A DNA stretch of 64,000 nucleotides from contig CAKQRD010000005.1 in the NCBI GenBank assembly GCA_934271275.1, positions 1-64,000 on the forward strand. Reading direction: 5' to 3'. The position numbers and the translations under genes were made by a program. Below are positions 8,250-16,857 of this stretch, piece by piece. Every line of letters begins with the position of its first letter. Position 1 is the stretch's first letter. The notes under the pieces are model-generated. The model searched no databases. It was not told the DNA's origin and worked only from the letters and a program-made list of their open reading frames with translations. Source of the DNA: an uncultured Clostridia bacterium (GTDB taxonomy: Bacteria; Bacillota; Clostridia; Christensenellales; Borkfalkiaceae).

Positions 8250-8935
8250 TGGAAGAATCTAAAATTCCCGCGCACGTCGGGATAATAATGGACGGCAACG
8301 GAAGATGGGCAAAAGCGCGCGGTAAAAAGCGCGCTTTCGGTCATAAAGCGGGGGCGAAGAACGTGGACAGGGTAGTTACCCACGCGTTCGCGCGCGGTGT
8401 AAAAACGCTTTCCCTGTACGCGTTTTCCTCCGAAAACTGGCTTCGTCCGAAAGAAGAGGTCGAAGAGCTGATGCAGCTTTTAGAGATCTATTTCAAAAAA
8501 TTCATAGGCAAAATAGTTAAAAACGACGTCCGCCTGAACGTTATGGGGGACGTTTCCGCGCTGACCGAAAATCTTCGCGAAATCATAAGAAAGGACGAGG
8601 ATGCAAGCAGGAAAAACGAAGGACACGTTCTTAATATCGCCGTAAACTACGGCGGCAGACAAGAGGTCGTGTACGCCGTGAAAAAGCTTCTCGCAAAGGG
8701 CGAAGAGATAACGGAAAAGGGTATATCCGAAAATCTTTACACGGCGGAATTCGGCGAACCCGACCTTATAATACGCACGGGCGGGGATATAAGGCTTTCT
8801 AATTTTATGCTGTATCAGGGCGCGTACAGCGAGCTGTATTTCACGGACGTTTTGTGGCCGGACTTTGACGAAGAAGAGGTAGATAAAGCGCTTGCAAGCT
8901 TTTCGAGCCGCAACCGCCGCTTCGGCAAGGTGTAA
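8249..8935 (+). CDS. uppS: Isoprenyl (undecaprenyl) diphosphate synthase
   Basis: cis-Prenyltransferase making the C55 lipid carrier for peptidoglycan. 228 residues from the ATG at 8249, whose A is the last base of the frr stop, so translation is coupled. The catalytic Asp is in IIMDGNGRWA (about residue 15). SLYAFSSENW and the C-terminal DLIIRTGGDIRLSNFMLYQ motif are intact. A longer frame upstream lies inside frr and is rejected. Confidence 0.97.
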   Translation: MEESKIPAHVGIIMDGNGRWAKARGKKRAFGHKAGAKNVDRVVTHAFARGVKTLSLYAFSSENWLRPKEEVEELMQLLEIYFKKFIGKIVKNDVRLNVMGDVSALTENLREIIRKDEDASRKNEGHVLNIAVNYGGRQEVVYAVKKLLAKGEEITEKGISENLYTAEFGEPDLIIRTGGDIRLSNFMLYQGAYSELYFTDVLWPDFDEEEVDKALASFSSRNRRFGKV

Positions 8936-9023
8936 AGACGCGGAACGGGAAGAACTCTAAAAGATAAAACGCAAATCACCTGCACTCATACATACGCATG
9001 GCGGAACGCGAAAGCGGTCGGCT

Positions 9024-9049
9024 TCGTCGGTCGGTATCGTCGGTCGGCG
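9024..9049. repeat. Short 13-bp direct repeat in a GTCGG-rich spacer
   Basis: Two 13-bp units (TCGTCGGTCGG plus TA or CG) stand side by side at 9024-9036 and 9037-9049, with further GTCGG and TCGTCGG fragments up to 9130. The 206-base gap between uppS and cdsA otherwise shows no gene or promoter I can support. Confidence 0.6.
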
Positions 9050-9141
9050 TCGTATCGGGGCGGCGTTTTGTTTAGCGGCTTTGTCGGACGGCGTCGGGCG
9101 TCGTCGGCGGTAAAATCGTCGTGTCGGAGGCGAAGGAAAAA

Positions 9142-9981
9142 ATGAAAATAAGAACAATATCCGGCGCGTGCTTCGTCGCCATAGTTACGGGCTTCTTTTT
9201 GTTGAGGGAATTCGTAAGCTTTTGGCTTTTCGATATTCTCATATGGTTTTTCTGCGCGGTCGGCTCGTTCGAGGTTGCTCGCGCGGTCTTGCCGTTCACC
9301 GAAAAGCGCGCGCTGATCCCAAGCGTGATATTCGGCGCGATATACGCGCCCGTCTATATGATTGTCGAACGCTTTTTATGGAGCGGCTACGGCTGGCTTG
9401 TAATGCTCGGACTTACGATAGCCGTTCTCGGAGTAACTTTCGAGGTGGCGGGCGGTGCGGACAACGCGAAAAAAGGCGTGATCGCGCTCCTTCCCGTGGT
9501 ATATCCGTCGCTGTTTATACTAACGTTTCTGATGAACAATCATTCCGAACTCGGATTTATAGCCCTTCTTCTCGTGTTCGTCATTTCCCCGCTTTCGGAT
9601 ACCTTCGCATATCTCGTGGGAATGACTTACGGCAAGATAAAAAAGGGGAACGTAAAAAAGCTTTGCCCGAAGCTTTCGCCCAACAAAACGTGGGCGGGCG
9701 CGATAGGCGGCGTTATCGGCGGAACGCTCGGTTCGATACTCGTGTATCTGATATTCGATCCGTCGGTGAGGGCGGCTTCTCCGATACTCGCGTTTGCGAT
9801 AATCGGCGTAATCGCAAGCGTTCTCACGGAAATCGGCGATTTGTTCGAGAGCTTTGTAAAACGCCGCGCGGGGATAAAGGATATGGGCAAAATAATGCCG
9901 GGACACGGCGGCGTTATGGACAGAATAGACGGAATGAGCTTTGCAAGCGCGTTTATTTTCTTCGCGTTTCTAATAATATAA
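9142..9981 (+). CDS. cdsA: Phosphatidate cytidylyltransferase
   Basis: Integral membrane enzyme that makes CDP-diacylglycerol from phosphatidate and CTP. About 279 residues with roughly eight hydrophobic spans. The C-terminal signature is complete: SPNKTWAGAIGG, then GDLFESFVKRRAGIKD and PGHGGVMDRIDG. The ATG at 9142 is preferred to the GTG at 9121 because purine-rich sites (GGAGG at 9125, AAGGA just before the ATG) lie between them. In Bacillus this gene is followed by dxr and rasP; here an SGNH hydrolase follows instead. Confidence 0.95.
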   Translation: MKIRTISGACFVAIVTGFFLLREFVSFWLFDILIWFFCAVGSFEVARAVLPFTEKRALIPSVIFGAIYAPVYMIVERFLWSGYGWLVMLGLTIAVLGVTFEVAGGADNAKKGVIALLPVVYPSLFILTFLMNNHSELGFIALLLVFVISPLSDTFAYLVGMTYGKIKKGNVKKLCPKLSPNKTWAGAIGGVIGGTLGSILVYLIFDPSVRAASPILAFAIIGVIASVLTEIGDLFESFVKRRAGIKDMGKIMPGHGGVMDRIDGMSFASAFIFFAFLII

Positions 9982-10018
9982 AAGATTGAAAAAAATACGA
10001 TATTTTAAGGTGTTTGAT

Positions 10019-10738
10019 ATGGAAATTCTTAATAAATGCAACGAAAAACAAAAAGATATTTACGGCGCGGCTTCCGTTACGATAGTTTTTTTGGGCGATT
10101 CCGTAACGCAAGGCTGTTTCGAGTGTTATAAAAAGGGCGAATCGATTGATACGATTTTCGACGCAGCGAGCGCATATTCCGCAAGATTTAAAAACATGCT
10201 GAACACGCTTTATCCCAAAGTTCAGATAAACGTTATAGACAGCGGTATAAGCGGCGATTCGGCGAGCGGCGGAATAAAGAGATTCGAGCGCGACGTCGCG
10301 CGGTTTTCGCCCGACCTCGTCGTTATAGGTTATGCGCTCAACGATTCGACGTGCGGCAAAGGGTATGCGGACGAGTACGAAAACAATATGAGAGAGCTTG
10401 TCTTCCGAGTTAAAAAACTCGGTTCGGAATGCGTGCTTTTAACTCCTAACGCAATGTGTACGGGAACGAGTCCGCATCTTACCGAATTTATGAAAGGGCA
10501 TGCAGTGAATCTTGCAAAGTTTCAGAACGACGGCACGCTCGACGAGTTTGTGGAAAGGATACGCAAGATAGGTAAAAGCGAGGGCGTACCCGTTTGCGAC
10601 GTATACGCGGAATGGAAGAATATGTTGGCGGCGGGCGTAGACGTTACCGAGCTTTTGGCAAACAAGCTCAATCATCCCACGCGTGAAATGCACTATTTCA
10701 CCGCGTTTATGCTTCTTAAAACGATTTTGGATAATTAG
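10019..10738 (+). CDS. SGNH/GDSL-family hydrolase
   Basis: Predicted esterase or lipase of the SGNH fold, 239 residues, no signal peptide. Block I is FLGDSVTQG with the nucleophilic Ser, block II has the Gly in DSGISGDSA, block III has the Asn in GYALND, and block V gives the His in LNHPT. Substrate unknown. The ATG at 10019 has TAAGG 8 bases upstream and is preferred to an in-frame TTG at 9986. It begins 37 bases after cdsA and probably shares its transcript; two strong hairpins follow the stop. Confidence 0.85.
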   Translation: MEILNKCNEKQKDIYGAASVTIVFLGDSVTQGCFECYKKGESIDTIFDAASAYSARFKNMLNTLYPKVQINVIDSGISGDSASGGIKRFERDVARFSPDLVVIGYALNDSTCGKGYADEYENNMRELVFRVKKLGSECVLLTPNAMCTGTSPHLTEFMKGHAVNLAKFQNDGTLDEFVERIRKIGKSEGVPVCDVYAEWKNMLAAGVDVTELLANKLNHPTREMHYFTAFMLLKTILDN

Positions 10739-10808
10739 TAAACGGGCGAAAAGCGGCTTCCCGAAAAAACTTGTAAAAATCTGCAAAAACCGTAAAATCT
10801 GTAAAATA

Positions 10809-10838
10809 CCGCAAAAACCTGTTCGCAGGTTTTTGCGG
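10809..10838 (+). terminator. Terminator hairpin 1 after the SGNH gene
   Basis: A 13-bp perfect stem (10809-10821 with 10826-10838) closed by a TTCG tetraloop. No T-run follows directly. Confidence 0.65.
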
Positions 10839-10852
10839 GGAAATAAAATTCG

Positions 10853-10890
10853 GCGCGGCGATACGTTTTCGTATCGCCGCGCTTTCTTTG
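10853..10890. terminator. Bidirectional terminator between convergent genes
   Basis: A 13-bp perfect stem (10853-10865 with 10870-10882) with a TTTT loop is followed on the plus strand by TTTCTTT and on the minus strand by ATTTTATTT. It serves the SGNH gene and the convergent minus gene ending at 10910. Confidence 0.85.
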
Positions 10891-10909
10891 AATATCCGAT
10901 TATAAAAGG

Positions 10910-11422
10910 TTAAATAAAATCGACCTGCATTTCGGTAAAATTTTTGTAGCGCTTGCTTTTCATCAGAAGTCCGCTTCTTTCTATGAAGAATTGATCGACG
11001 GCTTCCCACAAAAACACCCAAGCGAAAATATCAACGCACTCCGTCCAGATTTCGCCGACGTGGAGGGCGGACAAAATAAACATAACCGCAAGCGCGATAA
11101 CGCCTATCGCGGTAAAAAGCACGGAAACAAACGTTTTTCTTTTAAGCTCGCGTTCGATTTCCGAAAGTTTCAGGTCGTAGTGGTTTTTGATTGCCTCCTG
11201 ATAGCGCGGTTTTTCCGCCTCGTCGATGCATTCGGATTTTATATCGAGCGTAAAAGACTGGTCGGGGTGAAAGGCTCTCGCGGCGTTTTCGAGAAAGTCT
11301 GCCACATCTTCGGAAATAACGGGCTTGCCTATTTCCGAGTATTTGGAAAGGAAGTCCGCGTCGTCGGAAACGCTCATTCCTATGGTTTTGCGCTCGCGCG
11401 TGAGCGGGTTTTTGATTTTCAT
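10910..11422 (-). CDS. Small membrane protein with two spans, unassigned
   Basis: 170 residues. No named family recognised. A cytoplasmic N-terminal part (about 95 residues, acidic, then a basic helix LKLSEIERELKRKTF) leads into two hydrophobic spans, about 98-119 and 126-145, and a short basic tail. The first residues (MKIKNPLTRERK) resemble a soluble peptide rather than a signal. GGAG lies 6 bases before the ATG, and a good promoter lies upstream, so it is a real single gene. Function cannot be stated. Confidence 0.75.
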   Translation of the reverse strand: MKIKNPLTRERKTIGMSVSDDADFLSKYSEIGKPVISEDVADFLENAARAFHPDQSFTLDIKSECIDEAEKPRYQEAIKNHYDLKLSEIERELKRKTFVSVLFTAIGVIALAVMFILSALHVGEIWTECVDIFAWVFLWEAVDQFFIERSGLLMKSKRYKNFTEMQVDFI

Positions 11423-11480
11423 ATCGTTCTCCGTTTTTCGTGTCGTAAAAATTTTCTATAAAACTATTCAGTTTTCTAAA

Positions 11481-11509
11481 ATAGTATCACAAAACGCCCG
11501 AATAGTCAA
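11481..11509 (-). promoter_or_regulatory. Promoter of the two-span membrane protein
   Basis: Minus strand TTGACT (11509-11504), 17 bases, TACTAT (11486-11481). The transcript would start near 11474. Confidence 0.7.
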
Positions 11510-11663
11510 ATTTTTCAAAACGAATAAGAGAATATGAAAACAATCGGATTTAATTTGTACCTATTTTACGCCTGAGTACTTAGTTTTGTCGGAGCGGTCT
11601 GTAAATTACCTGCAAATTCTCCGTAAAACGTCTGCGAATCGACGGTAAATGATGAAAAAACGC

Positions 11664-11692
11664 TTGACAACCCCGCTTAAAATCTATATAAT
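11664..11692 (+). promoter_or_regulatory. Perfect consensus promoter of the ylxM-ffh operon
   Basis: TTGACA (11664-11669), 17 bases, TATAAT (11687-11692): both hexamers match the sigma-A consensus exactly. The predicted start, about 11699, falls on the first base of a hairpin (11699-11706 paired with 11715-11722, 8 bp). Confidence 0.9.
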
Positions 11693-11698
11693 ATCAAG

Positions 11699-11722
11699 GT
11701 GTAAAGGAAATTTGCTTTACAC
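11699..11722 (+). promoter_or_regulatory. Hairpin at the 5' end of the ylxM transcript
   Basis: GTGTAAAG and its complement CTTTACAC flank an 8-base loop. It begins at the predicted transcript start and would cap the 5' end, 14 bases before the ylxM ATG. A role in RNA stability is inference. Confidence 0.5.
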
Positions 11723-11736
11723 GAACGGGTTTCTTT

Positions 11737-12045
11737 ATGGAAAAAGATCTTTCGCTTACCGAATTGTTCGATTTATACGGCTGTCTTCTGACGGCGCGGC
11801 AACGCGAATTGTTTGAATCATATTATCTTTTCGATCTGTCTCTCTCGGAAATAGCCGAGCCGGAAGGCAAAACGCGGCAGAACGTATACGCCGCGGTAAA
11901 AAGCGTAAAAGATAAGCTGCACGAGTACGAGGGGCTTTTGAAGCTGAAAGAAAAATCGGACGCGCTGTTAAGACTTGCGGAAAGTCTGAAAACGGAAAAC
12001 GCGGGGGCGGCGGCAAAAATAGAAGAAATCGTCGAAAAACGCTAA
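11737..12045 (+). CDS. ylxM: YlxM family DNA-binding protein, SRP-associated
   Basis: 102-residue sigma-70 region-4-like helix-turn-helix protein, as found before ffh across Bacillota. The core LTARQRELFESYYLFDLSLSEIAE and RQNVYAAVKSVKDKL match the family. It is thought to modulate the signal recognition particle. The Shine-Dalgarno site is weak. Separated from ffh by 172 bases, in which a small hairpin (12155-12161/12164-12170) is the only structure seen. Confidence 0.92.
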   Translation: MEKDLSLTELFDLYGCLLTARQRELFESYYLFDLSLSEIAEPEGKTRQNVYAAVKSVKDKLHEYEGLLKLKEKSDALLRLAESLKTENAGAAAKIEEIVEKR

Positions 12046-12217
12046 AACGCCGCAGCCGAATTTGCAGAACGCGGGTAAAACGCCGCGATCAGATTTTTTG
12101 ATAGATTTCGCCGCATACAACGGAAACGCTAAAATGCCGAAAATCGATAAAAACGCGCAATTCATTGCGCCGCAAAAGCTAAAAAACTATTGAAAATTCA
12201 AAAAAACGGGTAAATAA

Positions 12218-13537
12218 ATGGCACTCTTTTCCGGACTTTCGGAAAAACTGAATCACGTTTTCAGCAAGCTGACAAAGCACGGCAGGCTTACCGAACTCGA
12301 AATCAAAACCGCAATGCGCGAGGTGCGTATCGCGCTTTTAGAAGCGGACGTAAACGTCGGGGTTGTCAAGGATTTCGTCGCGAGGGTTAGCGAGCGCGCG
12401 GTCGGACAGGAAATATTAAAAAGTTTAAGCCCCACCCAGCAGGTTATAAAGATAGTCAACGAAGAGCTTATCGAGCTTATGGGAACGACGGGCAGCAAAC
12501 TTGCCGTTTCGGATACTCCGCCGACCGTTATAATGATGGCGGGACTTCAAGGCGCGGGCAAGACGACGCTCGTTGCAAAACTCGGAATGTACCTGAAAAA
12601 GCAGGGCAAAAAACCCCTTCTCGTCGCGTGCGACGTGTATCGTCCCGCGGCTATAAGTCAGCTGAAAACCGTAGGGGAAAGAGCGGGCTGTCAGGTCTTT
12701 GAAAAGGGGCAGGGTAACCCCGTAAAAATCGCCAAAGAAGGCGTCGCGTACGCAAAATCGTATGGCTTCGACACCGTGATAATAGATACCGCGGGCAGAC
12801 TTCAAATAGACGAAGAGCTGATGCGGGAGCTTGAAAAAATCAAAGCGGAAGTAAATCCCGCGGAAATTCTGCTCGTCGTGGACGCTATGACAGGGCAGGT
12901 CGCGGTAGAGGTCGCAGATACGTTCAATAAGCGGCTCGAAGTTACGGGACTCGTTCTCACCAAGCTCGACGGCGATACCCGCGGCGGCGCAACGCTGTCT
13001 ATCCGCGCGGTGACGGGCAAACCCGTAAAATTCTGTTCGGTGGGCGAAAAGCTCGGCGATTTAGAGCCGTTCTATCCCGACCGTATGGCGAACAGAATAC
13101 TCGGAATGGGCGACGTGCTTACCCTTATAGAAAAGGCGCAGGACGCGATAAACGAGCAGGACGCGAAAAAACTCGAAAAGAAATTCCGCGAAAATTCGTT
13201 CACGCTGGACGACTACTTAACGCAGTTCGAGGCGATGAAGAAGATGGGCGGAATCAAGGACGTGCTTTCTATGCTTCCCGCGGGAATGCAGGGCGGAAAG
13301 TACAAGATAAACGAAAACAGCGTAGACGAGAAGAAGCTTCTTTCTATGAAAGCGGTTATCCAGTCTATGACGAAAAAAGAGCGGGAAAACCCGCAAATCA
13401 TCAATTCTTCGAGAAAGCAGAGAATAGCGAAGGGCAGCGGAACTTCCGTGCAGGAGGTTAACCGCGTGTTAAAGCAGTTCGAGCAGACGAAGCAGATGAT
13501 GAAACAAATGAAAAACAATAAAATGTTTAAATTTTAG
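12218..13537 (+). CDS. ffh: Signal recognition particle GTPase Ffh
   Basis: SRP54 homologue that binds signal peptides and, with SRP RNA and FtsY, targets ribosomes to the membrane. 439 residues: N domain (1-85), G domain with GLQGAGKTT at 109-117, DTAGRL and TKLDGDTRGG, and a methionine-rich M domain at the end (KQFEQTKQMMKQMKNN). Methionines in the last 130 residues are frequent, as expected. No strong Shine-Dalgarno site. First of the ffh-rpsP-khpA-rimM-trmD run. Confidence 0.98.
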   Translation: MALFSGLSEKLNHVFSKLTKHGRLTELEIKTAMREVRIALLEADVNVGVVKDFVARVSERAVGQEILKSLSPTQQVIKIVNEELIELMGTTGSKLAVSDTPPTVIMMAGLQGAGKTTLVAKLGMYLKKQGKKPLLVACDVYRPAAISQLKTVGERAGCQVFEKGQGNPVKIAKEGVAYAKSYGFDTVIIDTAGRLQIDEELMRELEKIKAEVNPAEILLVVDAMTGQVAVEVADTFNKRLEVTGLVLTKLDGDTRGGATLSIRAVTGKPVKFCSVGEKLGDLEPFYPDRMANRILGMGDVLTLIEKAQDAINEQDAKKLEKKFRENSFTLDDYLTQFEAMKKMGGIKDVLSMLPAGMQGGKYKINENSVDEKKLLSMKAVIQSMTKKERENPQIINSSRKQRIAKGSGTSVQEVNRVLKQFEQTKQMMKQMKNNKMFKF

Positions 13538-13564
13538 GAAATAAATTCCAAGGAGAACACAAAA

Positions 13565-13858
13565 ATGGCAGTAAAAATGAGACTTACCAGAATGGGCGAC
13601 AATAAATCTCCCTTCTACCGCATCGTAATCACGGACAGCAGAAACGCACGCGACGGCGCGTACGTCGATAAGGTCGGACATTACAATCCCAAAACCGTAC
13701 CCGCAGAAGTAGTCATCGACGCGGATAAGGCGAAAGACTGGCTTGCGAAGGGCGTTCAGCCGACTGCGACCGTAAAGAACCTTCTCATCAATCAGGGCAT
13801 CATTGCAAAACCGACAAAGCTTTCGCCTTCCAAAACCAAAGTCCGCAAATCTAAATAA
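13565..13858 (+). CDS. rpsP: 30S ribosomal protein S16
   Basis: 97 residues. The start MAVKMRLTRMG and RIVITDSRNARDG and VGHYNP motifs are typical. AAGGAG is 9 bases before the ATG. The C-terminus is a short basic tail. It sits 27 bases after ffh and 14 before khpA. Confidence 0.97.
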   Translation: MAVKMRLTRMGDNKSPFYRIVITDSRNARDGAYVDKVGHYNPKTVPAEVVIDADKAKDWLAKGVQPTATVKNLLINQGIIAKPTKLSPSKTKVRKSK

Positions 13859-13872
13859 CGGGCAGGTGCAGT

Positions 13873-14115
13873 ATGGTCGAGCTTATTAAATACGTTATAA
13901 ACACGTTTGCCGAAAATCCGGACGAAGCGGAATACGTCGTTACGGAAAACGGCAACGTCGTTACCGTTAAGGTGACCTTGAATTCCGAAGATATGGGCAA
14001 GGTTATCGGCAGGCAAGGCAAGATAGCTAAGGCTCTTCGCACCCTCGTCCGCGCGGGCGGTCTTAACGAAAACAAGAAATATAATCTCGAAATCAAAGAG
14101 CGCCCCTCGAAATAA
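13873..14115 (+). CDS. khpA: KH-domain RNA-binding protein KhpA
   Basis: 80 residues, a single type II KH domain with the GxxG loop as IGRQGK (about residue 41). The family (YlqC) pairs with KhpB and controls cell division and small RNAs in some Bacillota. Its position between rpsP and rimM is the standard one. Confidence 0.95.
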   Translation: MVELIKYVINTFAENPDEAEYVVTENGNVVTVKVTLNSEDMGKVIGRQGKIAKALRTLVRAGGLNENKKYNLEIKERPSK

Positions 14116-14163
14116 TCGGGCGGACTTTTCGTGCGGGATAATATCCGAAAATTTTCGTAAAAT

Positions 14164-14673
14164 ATGACGGAAGAATTCAAGATAGGCATCGTCGCAAAGC
14201 CGCAGGGCGTGCGCGGCGAGCTTAAAATACAACCTTTAACCGACGATCCGTCGCGTTTTTCGCGGCTGAAAGAGGTGCTTATAGACGGCAGAGTTTATAA
14301 AGTCCTTTCGGCAAAAACGTTCGGCGGACAGGTTATAATAACGCTTTCGGGCGTAAACGACAGAAACGCCGCGGAATTATTCCGCGGTAAGTTTTTGTGC
14401 GTCAAAAGAGAAGACGCGGTGGAGCTTAAAGAAGACGAATACTTTATAGCGGACGTAATCGGGTGCAGGCTCGTTACCGAAAGGGGCGAACCGCTCGGCG
14501 AGGTTACGGACGTTACGAGCGCGAAAACGGATATTTTCACCGCAAAAACCGCAGACGGAAAGATTTTCAGATTTCCGTTCCTTAAAGACGCGGTCGCTTC
14601 GGTAGATGTTGCGGCGGGCGTTATAGCCTTAAAAAAGAAGCGTTTTTCTGAGATAGTTTTATATGAGGATTGA
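14164..14673 (+). CDS. rimM: 16S rRNA processing protein RimM
   Basis: Assembly factor for the 30S head that binds S19; 169 residues. The N-terminal barrel begins FKIGIVAKPQGVRGELKI and the PRC-barrel half has the DVIGCRLVTERGE and FRFPFLKDAVASVDV segments. The end overlaps the start of trmD by 11 bases, so the two are translationally coupled. Confidence 0.96.
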   Translation: MTEEFKIGIVAKPQGVRGELKIQPLTDDPSRFSRLKEVLIDGRVYKVLSAKTFGGQVIITLSGVNDRNAAELFRGKFLCVKREDAVELKEDEYFIADVIGCRLVTERGEPLGEVTDVTSAKTDIFTAKTADGKIFRFPFLKDAVASVDVAAGVIALKKKRFSEIVLYED

Positions 14674-15370
14674 TATTCTGACGCTGTTTCCGGAAATGTT
14701 CGCGCCGCTGAAAACGAGCATAATCGGCAGAGCGACGGAAAGCGGCAAGGTGGAAATCAACGTATACGATATACGCGAATACACGCTCGATAAGCACAAA
14801 AAGTGCGACGATTCGCCGTTCGGCGGCGGCGCGGGAATGGTTATGACCGCGCAACCCATAGTTTCCGCAATCACGGCGATAGATCCCGAACACGCGGCGA
14901 GAAGAATTTATCTTTCCCCGAAAGGCAGAACCTTTAATCAGAACGTCGTGCTTGAATACGCGAAAAAGGACAGACTGTTGCTACTTTGCGGGCATTACGA
15001 GGGCGTGGATCAGCGCGCGATAGACCTTTGCATAGACGAAGAGCTTTCTGTCGGCGACTACGTTCTGACGGGCGGAGAAATACCCGCGATGGCGGTGGCG
15101 GACGCGGTATGCAGATACGTCGGCGGAGTTATCAACGCGGACTCTTTATCGCAGGAAAGTTTTTCTTCGGGTATGCTCGAATATCCGCACTACACGAAGC
15201 CGCAGGAATTTATGGGGCTTCGCGTGCCGGACGTGCTTCTTTCGGGCAATCACGCGGAAATAGATAAGTGGCGGGCGCAAAAGTCTGCGGAAATCACCGC
15301 GGAACGCCGTCCCGAGCTTATATCGATCGAACGACCTGCAAATTCGGAGCGCGTAAAGTCCGATAAATAA
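14663..15370 (+). CDS. trmD: tRNA (guanine-37-N1)-methyltransferase
   Basis: SPOUT methyltransferase that makes m1G37 and prevents frameshifting; 235 residues. It opens MRIDILTLFPEMF. The S-adenosylmethionine knot is shown by LCGHYEGVDQR and DYVLTGGEIPAM, and the linker GMLEYPHYTKP is conserved. It starts inside rimM. rplS, its usual downstream neighbour, has moved to 17285. Confidence 0.98.
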   Translation: MRIDILTLFPEMFAPLKTSIIGRATESGKVEINVYDIREYTLDKHKKCDDSPFGGGAGMVMTAQPIVSAITAIDPEHAARRIYLSPKGRTFNQNVVLEYAKKDRLLLLCGHYEGVDQRAIDLCIDEELSVGDYVLTGGEIPAMAVADAVCRYVGGVINADSLSQESFSSGMLEYPHYTKPQEFMGLRVPDVLLSGNHAEIDKWRAQKSAEITAERRPELISIERPANSERVKSDK

Positions 15371-15403
15371 CTTTTCAGATAATAACGAAATAAAGGAGAA
15401 GCT

Positions 15404-16237
15404 ATGCAGCACCTTCAATGGTTTCCGGGGCATATGACCGCGGCGATGCGAATGATGGAAGATAACCTGAAAGCCGTGGACGGCGTTCTGGTCGTTCTCG
15501 ACGCGCGCGCGCCTAAGGCTTCGGTAAATTCCAAGCTTGATAAGCTGTTTTCGACCAAAAAAGTGCTGTACGTTCTCAATAAATGCGACCTTATCGAAAA
15601 AAAGGACGCCGACCGCACCGTACGCGCTTTTGAAGCGCAGGGTAAGACGGCGGTATGCGTAAGCGCGATGGATAAGCGTGCGGTAGACCTTTTATACGAT
15701 AAAATCTTTTCGCTGTTAAAAGAGAAACTCGAAAGAAACAAGGAAAAAGGCGTATTTAAACCCGTGCGTATAATGGTGGCGGGCATACCGAACACGGGAA
15801 AATCCACGATCATAAACGCGCTGACGGGCGGGAAAAAAGCCGTCACGGGCAACAAGGCGGGTGTGACGAAGGGCAAGCAGTGGGTGAGACTTCGCGAGCT
15901 GGAACTCCTCGACACACCGGGTACGATGCCGCCTGCGTTCGACAATCAGACGCTCGCAAAGCATCTTGCGTATATCGGCTGTATGAACGACGCGAATATA
16001 GATATGGGCGATTTGTGTTTTGAATTTCTTTCGGAGATGAAAGAAAAATATCCGCTTTTGCTCAAAGAAAAGTACGGCATCGAAAACGCGGCAATACCTA
16101 CGATAGAAATGATGGACGCGATCTGCGTGCGTCGCGGCTTTCTGATGCGCGGCGGAGATTACGATTACGACCGCTGTTCGCAGGCGGTTATAGACGACTT
16201 CAGAAAGGGCAGACTCGGCAAAATCTGTCTCGAATAG
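15404..16237 (+). CDS. rbgA: Ribosome biogenesis GTPase RbgA (YlqF)
   Basis: Circularly permuted GTPase needed for late 50S assembly in Bacillota; 277 residues. The motif order G4-G1-G3 is seen: NKCD at 59-62, GIPNTGKST at 127-135, DTPG at 170-173. The N-terminal WFPGHMTAAMR is typical. AAGGAG stands 7 bases before the ATG. Confidence 0.97.
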   Translation: MQHLQWFPGHMTAAMRMMEDNLKAVDGVLVVLDARAPKASVNSKLDKLFSTKKVLYVLNKCDLIEKKDADRTVRAFEAQGKTAVCVSAMDKRAVDLLYDKIFSLLKEKLERNKEKGVFKPVRIMVAGIPNTGKSTIINALTGGKKAVTGNKAGVTKGKQWVRLRELELLDTPGTMPPAFDNQTLAKHLAYIGCMNDANIDMGDLCFEFLSEMKEKYPLLLKEKYGIENAAIPTIEMMDAICVRRGFLMRGGDYDYDRCSQAVIDDFRKGRLGKICLE

Positions 16238-16248
16238 TTAAAACTAAA

Positions 16249-16857
16249 ATGGATAAGTTGATTTACGAAAGAGAGCTTATAGGTCGCGGCTACAAGCTGA
16301 TAGCGGGCGTGGACGAAGTGGGCAGAGGTCCGCTTGCCGGACCCGTCGTCACGGCGGCGGTAATTATGCCGACGGACGATATTATAGAGGGCGTAGACGA
16401 CAGCAAAAAGCTTTCGGAAAAGAAAAGAGAGAAGCTTGCGGAGCTTATAAAAAGTAAGGCGATAGCGTATTCCGTCGCCCGGATAGAGAGCGAGGAAATA
16501 GACGAAACAAATATTCTTAACGCAGTCAAAAAGTGTATGTATAATGCGGTAAAGAGCCTTACGATTATGCCAGACATAACGCTTGTGGACGGGGTGGATT
16601 TGCACCTTCCGATCCCTGCGGAATACGTCGTCAAGGGCGACTCGTTAAGCTATTCGATAGGCTGCGCTTCCATCGTCGCAAAGGTGTATCGGGATAACCT
16701 GATGAAGGAGTACGCGAAAGAATATCCCGAGTACGGATTTGAAAAACATAAGGGTTACGGAACGAAAAATCATATAGAAACGATCAAGGAGATCGGACCT
16801 TGCAAATTACACAGAAAAACTTTTATAAAAAACTTTTGGGAAGAGCGGGAGAGGTAA
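16249..16857 (+). CDS. rnhB: Ribonuclease HII
   Basis: Removes ribonucleotides from DNA. 202 residues. Catalytic residues appear as GVDEVGRGPLAGP (Asp22, Glu23), with a further acidic residue in ITLVDG. It follows rbgA after 11 bases. Its last 58 bases also encode the start of yraN in another frame. Confidence 0.97.
   Translation: MDKLIYERELIGRGYKLIAGVDEVGRGPLAGPVVTAAVIMPTDDIIEGVDDSKKLSEKKREKLAELIKSKAIAYSVARIESEEIDETNILNAVKKCMYNAVKSLTIMPDITLVDGVDLHLPIPAEYVVKGDSLSYSIGCASIVAKVYRDNLMKEYAKEYPEYGFEKHKGYGTKNHIETIKEIGPCKLHRKTFIKNFWEERER

Noticed and set aside
9121..9141. GTG start for cdsA at 9121
   Set aside because: The purine-rich ribosome site lies after this codon and before the ATG at 9142.
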